Source of the DNA: Flavobacteriales bacterium UBA4660
Lineage (GTDB): Bacteria; Bacteroidota; Bacteroidia; Flavobacteriales_D; Sanyastnellaceae
DNA length: 10,768 nt
NCBI GenBank assembly: GCA_002405435.1
Contig: DHLU01000242.1
Coordinates: 3,060-13,827, forward strand
Direction: 5' to 3'
Part shown: positions 6,802 through 10,768 of the stretch, piece by piece
Layout: each line of letters begins with the position of its first letter
Position numbering within the stretch: position 1 is the first letter of the stretch
Program-made: the position numbers and the translations under genes
The notes under the pieces: generated by a model
Told to the model about the DNA's origin: nothing
Databases searched by the model: none
Seen by the model: only the letters and a program-made list of their open reading frames with translations

Positions 6802-9639
6802 ATGAAATCACTACGTGGTTTTACACTCCGGATGATGCTGTTGCTGGCAGTCGCCCTGGCGTCTTTTGCGGCGTCTGCCCAGAAGATGAATGAGGCCAAG
6901 ATCTACGGCCAGGTCAAGGACCGCGATACAGATAAAAAACTCGAGTCGGTGGAGGTGGTCGTGCTCAAGGGCGGAACCCCCTATGATACCTACCTCGTGG
7001 AAGGCAGCGGCCGCTACGAATTCTATGTGGGCCTGGGCGATGTGTACGACGTGAAATTTGTCAAAAGCGGCTACGTGTCCAAGTTCGTGCGCGTCGACCT
7101 CAAAAGCATACCCGATGAAGACCGTGCCGGCGGTTTCTCGCTGGTGGTCGACATGAGCCTGTTTGCCACGGTACCTAACTTCAATGAGGCCATACTCAAT
7201 GAGCCTATCGGCAAGGCGTCTTTCAATCCTATTAAAAATGCCATGGATTGGGATTACGACCATACCGCGCGCATGCAAGACAAGATTGACGCAGAGTTTG
7301 AGCGGCTGGAAAACCTCGCAGCCAACATGGAAAAGCTCAAGAAGGAATTCGATGACCTGATGCTGAAGGGCGATCAGAAAGTAATCGAGAAGAAATACCT
7401 CGAGGCCATGGGTAAGTATGAAGCCGCCCTCAAGATTTTCCCCGATGATGCCGGTGCTAAAAAGAAGTTTGACGAGGCCAAAAAGAAGTATGATGAAGAG
7501 ATGCTGGCCAAGGATGCGGAGGCCAAGTACCAAAAATACCTTACCGATGGAGAAAAGTACCTGAAGGCAGGTTCTTATGCCGATGCACGCACCAACTACA
7601 AGGCGGCGCTCGACATGAAACCCGCAGAACGGTTGCCCAAGGATAAACTGGCCGAGATCGACAGGCTCGAGGCCGAACTGGGCAAGCGGGAAGAATTCAA
7701 TGCCCTGATCAAAGCGGGTGAGGCCAAAATGGTGGCCCAGGACTTTGAAGGAGCGATTGCCAAGTTTGAAGCCGCAGACAATTTGCTGCCCAACGAAACC
7801 TATCCGAATGAGCAGATCGCCAAGGCCCGCGCCGCCCTCGACAAGTTGCAGAGCGATGAGGCCAAGCGGCTCGAACGCGAAAAGCGTTACAATGACCTGA
7901 TCACCCTCGGCGAGCGCAATTTCAAGGCTAAAGATTATATGGTCGCCCGCACCAACTATGTCGAGGCGAAAGGCATCAAGCCTGAAGAACCCCTTCCGCA
8001 GGTAAAGATTGACGAAATAGATGCCCTGCTGGCCGAACTCGATGCCAAAAAGCAGGAAGAAGCCGCTGCCATGGCCTCCAACGCAGAAAAGGAACGCATT
8101 GAAAAGGAATACCAGCAGCACATCAACCAGGCCAATACGCTGTTTGATGCCGGGAAACTCACCGAGGCCAGGGCCGAATATGACGCGGCCCACCAACTCA
8201 AACTCGCCGACAAGTACCCCATTACCCGCATGGCCCGTATAGACGAGATGCTGGCTGAATTGGCCGCAAAAGAGGCAGGAGACGCGGCCGAGAAGTCACG
8301 GCTGGCGGAAGAAGAACGGCTGAAGCGCGAAAAGGAAAAGAAAGACCAGTTGGCTGAAGAGGAAGAACGCGCAGAAGCCGAACGACAGGCAAGGCTCGAA
8401 AAAGAACGGCTGGCCGCTGAAGAGGCAGCAGAGCGCAAACGGCTCGAAGACCAGAAGCTGGCTTCCCTGCGCAGTGAGTTCAACAGCAATGTGGATAAGG
8501 CCAAGGAAGACGAGGTGGAGAAATACTTCCGCGAAGCGCGCGTCAGCGCCGAACATGCCAAATACACCGGCGTGGATGAAAACAAGGAGAAGATGCTCGC
8601 ATTCCACCAGTCGCGAAGCGCCGAGGCCCTGGAAGCAAGCCAGGCAGAGGGTAAAGAGATCCAAAGCAAAAAAGACCTCGCCACTGCGCTGAAAGTCAAT
8701 GCGGAGAATGAAAACGCGATGGGCCTCCGTGCAGACGAAGTCAAGAATGAGAAAGACAGCCAGGTACGCATTATGCGCGAGGGGCAACTGGTCAACGACC
8801 GCAACTTGACCCAGGCCGAAGAAAAACAGGCACAGATTGAGACCAACCAGCGCGACTACCTGCAGCGTGCCGACAATATGCGCGAGATCGCCGAAAGGCA
8901 GAATGCCAATACCAGGGAGGCCCAGCAGGCCCTGCTCAGCGACGATACCCGCCGCCAGGAAAATGAGCGCAAGGCTAAAGAGCGCAGGGAGCGGGCTGAG
9001 GAAAAACAGCGCGACTTCGCCTCCAAAGGCAGCGCCCAGCGCCAGATCAACGAATATGAGGTAAAGAAGGAAAAGCAAAACCAGGAGAGTCTCGTGGACC
9101 ACGGAGAGAAAATCCGCGAACTCAGCCAGGCGGCCATCGAAGAGAAGAAAGAAGTGGTAGCCGCTCAGCGCAATGACCTGCTGGCTGCATCAGGCGAGAA
9201 GCAGGATGGCGCTCTCAACAAGATCGAAAACACCAAGGAATCAGCCGCCCGCCTGCGCACCGAAAAAAATGAAGGCGCCAAGACAGGCATTGCGGAGGTA
9301 GAAGACCGCAAAGCAGGGCAGGATGTGTTTTACGCCAAACAAAACCGCGAAGCGTCAAACCGTAGCTTCGATAGCCGCGATGAACTTTTTGATAAGGAAA
9401 GGGGAGGGGAGAAACGCCCCGAGGAATATGCCATTAAGCCCGGTACCGAATCACTCGCCGAAGGCGTAACGGAAAACTCTTACCAACTCGGCAACAAGAT
9501 TGTCATTGAACGTACGCTGAAGGTGGCCAACAAGGTGGATTACTACAAAAAAGTTGTATCCAAAACCGGTATCTACTACTTCAAAAACGACAAGGCCATT
9601 ACCGAGGCCACCTGGGATTTTGAGACCCTCAAACAGTGA
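6802..9639 (+). CDS. Large exported TPR and coiled-coil protein, function unknown
   Basis: The 945-residue product starts with a typical Sec signal peptide, probably cut after ASA (residue 26), leaving Gln27. Residues 31-110 resemble a small beta-sandwich (carboxypeptidase-regulatory-like), with KIYGQVKDRDTDKKLESVEV and SGYVSKFVRVDL. Five TPR-like helical repeats follow, roughly at 183-232, 243-292, 298-347, 362-412 and 437-488. Each has a pattern like GEKYLKAGSYADARTNYKAAL. Residues about 490-860 are very rich in Glu, Lys, Arg and Ala and predict long coiled coils. The last ~80 residues form a separate basic/aromatic domain with EGVTENSYQLGNKIVIERTL and KTGIYYFKNDKAITEATWDFE. I see no cysteine. 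It should be periplasmic, soluble or peripherally attached to an envelope structure. Similar C-terminal domains occur, from memory, in Bacteroidota TPR proteins of unknown role. aroQ starts 10 bases downstream, so the two are probably co-transcribed. Confidence 0.85.
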   Translation: MKSLRGFTLRMMLLLAVALASFAASAQKMNEAKIYGQVKDRDTDKKLESVEVVVLKGGTPYDTYLVEGSGRYEFYVGLGDVYDVKFVKSGYVSKFVRVDLKSIPDEDRAGGFSLVVDMSLFATVPNFNEAILNEPIGKASFNPIKNAMDWDYDHTARMQDKIDAEFERLENLAANMEKLKKEFDDLMLKGDQKVIEKKYLEAMGKYEAALKIFPDDAGAKKKFDEAKKKYDEEMLAKDAEAKYQKYLTDGEKYLKAGSYADARTNYKAALDMKPAERLPKDKLAEIDRLEAELGKREEFNALIKAGEAKMVAQDFEGAIAKFEAADNLLPNETYPNEQIAKARAALDKLQSDEAKRLEREKRYNDLITLGERNFKAKDYMVARTNYVEAKGIKPEEPLPQVKIDEIDALLAELDAKKQEEAAAMASNAEKERIEKEYQQHINQANTLFDAGKLTEARAEYDAAHQLKLADKYPITRMARIDEMLAELAAKEAGDAAEKSRLAEEERLKREKEKKDQLAEEEERAEAERQARLEKERLAAEEAAERKRLEDQKLASLRSEFNSNVDKAKEDEVEKYFREARVSAEHAKYTGVDENKEKMLAFHQSRSAEALEASQAEGKEIQSKKDLATALKVNAENENAMGLRADEVKNEKDSQVRIMREGQLVNDRNLTQAEEKQAQIETNQRDYLQRADNMREIAERQNANTREAQQALLSDDTRRQENERKAKERRERAEEKQRDFASKGSAQRQINEYEVKKEKQNQESLVDHGEKIRELSQAAIEEKKEVVAAQRNDLLAASGEKQDGALNKIENTKESAARLRTEKNEGAKTGIAEVEDRKAGQDVFYAKQNREASNRSFDSRDELFDKERGGEKRPEEYAIKPGTESLAEGVTENSYQLGNKIVIERTLKVANKVDYYKKVVSKTGIYYFKNDKAITEATWDFETLKQ
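7348..8265 (+). repeat. Five tandem TPR-like protein repeats
   Basis: Within the large exported protein, residues 183-488 hold five units of about 50 residues spaced 55-75 residues apart. Each has a helix with a GEKxxKAxxYxxARxxYxxAL-like pattern, then a P/K-rich turn and a helix ending in IDxLLAEL or similar. Unit 2 (AGSYADARTNYKAAL) and unit 4 (AKDYMVARTNYVEAK) are the most alike. The likeness is at protein level only; the DNA has diverged. Confidence 0.65.
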
Positions 9640-9649
9640 GCCATCAGGT

Positions 9650-10093
9650 ATGCGCCTGGCAATTGTGAATGGTCCCAACCTCAACCTGCTCGGCGAGCGT
9701 GAACCGGGCGTTTATGGCAACACCGGTTTCGATGCATTCCTGCAAACCCTCCGCGAACGCTTTCCCGGCATAGACCTCTCGGTGTATCAAAGCAATGTGG
9801 AAGGTGAAATCATCAACCACCTGCACGCCCTGCGCCACCTAACCGACGGCATTGTGATCAATCCCGGCGGATACAGCCATACCTCGGTAGCCATCGCCGA
9901 TGCGCTCAAGACCATGACATGCCCCTGCATCGAGGTACACATTTCGCAGGTGCACGCCCGTGAAGATTTCAGGCAAACCCTCATTACTGCCCGGAGCTGC
10001 CAGGGGGTAATCAGCGGATTCGGACTGGAAGGCTATGCCATGGCCATCGGATACCTCGTGGCACACCCGGTACAACCGGTTGCGCATTCTTAA
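9650..10093 (+). CDS. aroQ: 3-dehydroquinate dehydratase, type II
   Basis: The 147-residue product fits the small type II (AroQ) dehydroquinases, which dehydrate 3-dehydroquinate to 3-dehydroshikimate in the shikimate pathway. The N-terminus NGPNLNLLGEREPGVYG carries the catalytic Arg17 and Tyr22. YQSNVEGEIINHLH, NPGGYSHTSVAIADAL (Asn71, His77) and VHISQVHAREDFRQ (His97, Arg104, Arg108) supply the remaining active-site residues. It is a soluble cytosolic enzyme that forms dodecamers in studied relatives. Small departures from the usual pattern are NPGG where NPGA is common, HISQ where HISN is common, and QTL in place of the frequent HHS after FR. The ATG at 9650 is fixed by the family N-terminus. 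It lies 10 bases after the stop of the TPR gene without a clear ribosome binding site, suggesting expression from the upstream promoter. Confidence 0.96.
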   Translation: MRLAIVNGPNLNLLGEREPGVYGNTGFDAFLQTLRERFPGIDLSVYQSNVEGEIINHLHALRHLTDGIVINPGGYSHTSVAIADALKTMTCPCIEVHISQVHAREDFRQTLITARSCQGVISGFGLEGYAMAIGYLVAHPVQPVAHS

Positions 10094-10160
10094 CTGCGAT
10101 CAAGACAGGGGGGTAGTAGTCTGCCTCAATCTTTGCCGCATCAAACATTTATTCAAAAAC

Positions 10161-10768
10161 ATGACAACAATGAAATCATTTTTTGCCCTCGCCACCGTGT
10201 GCACGGGTATGTGGCTCGCCTCCTGCGGAGGAGCCGGATCAACTGAAAATGCTGCCGCCCCGGCCGCAGATACTGCCAACGCCGTCGAACAGACCCTCAC
10301 CATCGACACAGCCCAGAGCAGTGTGAAGTGGAAGGGTGTGATGCTCGGCGTAAAAGAGCACTTCGGCACCATCCGTATTAAGGAAGGGGTGGTTACCCTG
10401 AAAAATGGCGTAGTTACCGGCGGTACCATTACCGTCGACATGACCAGCATCGCACCGACCGATGCCAACTACGACCTGAAACAAGGCGCCTCGCCCGATA
10501 AACTCGTCGGCCACCTTTCGTCGCCCGATTTTTTTGATGTAACCAACCATCCCACCGCCACCTTCGCCCTCGGTGCAGTAAAAGGTGCAGAAGCCAACGG
10601 AAAGCTGACCGTGCGCGGCAAGGAAAACGATGAGGTGATAAAAAACCTGGCCGTGGTGGCCGGTCCGGTAAACCATATTACCGGTCAGCTCACCTTTGAC
10701 CGTCAGAAATACGGGGTGGCCTTTATGATGCCCGGTAAAGACATGATCATCAGTGACGACATCGTCCT
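10161..10768 (+). CDS. YceI-family lipoprotein (3' partial)
   Basis: The frame from ATG 10161 stays open to the end of the window (202 complete codons) and is cut there. Residues 1-22 are a lipoprotein signal with lipobox LASC, giving lipidated Cys22 followed by GGAGSTE and an Ala/Pro-rich linker. From about residue 45 the sequence follows the YceI lipocalin-like fold: IDTAQSSVKWKG, GTIRIKEGVV, and the family-typical LVGHLSSPDFFDVTNHPTATF. YceI proteins bind isoprenoid or other long hydrophobic ligands in the periplasm; the native ligand here is unknown. An in-frame ATG three codons in (MKSFFA) is an equally possible start. The gap from aroQ is 67 bases without a terminator, so read-through from the aroQ transcript is possible. 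A weak -7-like box, AATCTTTG, lies at 10128-10135. Confidence 0.92.
   Translation, partial: MTTMKSFFALATVCTGMWLASCGGAGSTENAAAPAADTANAVEQTLTIDTAQSSVKWKGVMLGVKEHFGTIRIKEGVVTLKNGVVTGGTITVDMTSIAPTDANYDLKQGASPDKLVGHLSSPDFFDVTNHPTATFALGAVKGAEANGKLTVRGKENDEVIKNLAVVAGPVNHITGQLTFDRQKYGVAFMMPGKDMIISDDIV

Noticed and set aside
6811..8196. Long minus-strand reading frame (461 codons) opposite the TPR gene
   Set aside because: Its sequence is the hydrophobic mirror of Lys/Glu/Ala codons, with no motif; the plus strand has a signal peptide and TPR pattern.
7956..9102. Minus-strand frames of 296 and 268 codons opposite the coiled-coil region
   Set aside because: Low-complexity Ser/Phe/Leu mirror translations of GAA/AAG/GCC-rich coding sequence; no start or promoter context.
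9554..9649. Longer aroQ start within the TPR gene
   Set aside because: The added 32 residues are the out-of-frame translation of the TPR C-terminus; the family N-terminus begins exactly at ATG 9650.
10239..10676. Minus-strand frame of 145 codons opposite the YceI gene
   Set aside because: The plus strand shows a lipobox and clear YceI motifs; the minus frame has none.

Overview
The window looks like chromosomal DNA from a GC-rich member of the Bacteroidota. The evidence is a partial secreted protein ending in a type IX secretion (T9SS) sorting domain, a one-chain E1 alpha/beta 2-oxoacid dehydrogenase, start codons mostly without Shine-Dalgarno sequences, and promoter-like boxes matching the Bacteroidota -7 consensus TAnnTTTG. 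I see no rRNA, tRNA, insertion sequence, phage gene or CRISPR array. The lineage below phylum cannot be fixed from the sequence alone.

Left part (1-2312): the 3' end of a T9SS cargo protein (+) stops at a strong rho-independent terminator and converges with an acetyl-CoA C-acyltransferase (thiolase) on the minus strand that has all three catalytic residues. Middle (2313-2992): a 438-base stretch without a confident gene lies between the thiolase and a 48-residue protein (2751-2897, +). That stretch holds a sigma-54-like promoter, an 11-bp inverted repeat and a strong plus-strand terminator with no gene in front of it. Together they suggest a small RNA of about 100 nt. The small protein gene is followed by two tandem terminator hairpins, the first of them probably bidirectional, where it meets the E1 gene.

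Right part (2992-10768): the minus-strand E1 alpha/beta fusion (branched-chain or pyruvate-type 2-oxoacid dehydrogenase) is divergent from an FAD-dependent dehydrogenase (COG2509-like). The rest of the plus strand carries a 945-residue exported protein (signal peptide, small beta domain, about five TPR-like repeats, a long charged coiled-coil region and a compact C-terminal domain), then type II 3-dehydroquinate dehydratase (aroQ) only 10 bases downstream, then a YceI-family lipoprotein cut by the window end.

Most genes are housekeeping metabolism: acyl-CoA thiolysis or condensation, 2-oxoacid oxidation and the shikimate pathway. The exported proteins belong to the cell envelope. The least explained items are the putative small RNA unit, the 48-residue protein and the large TPR/coiled-coil protein.
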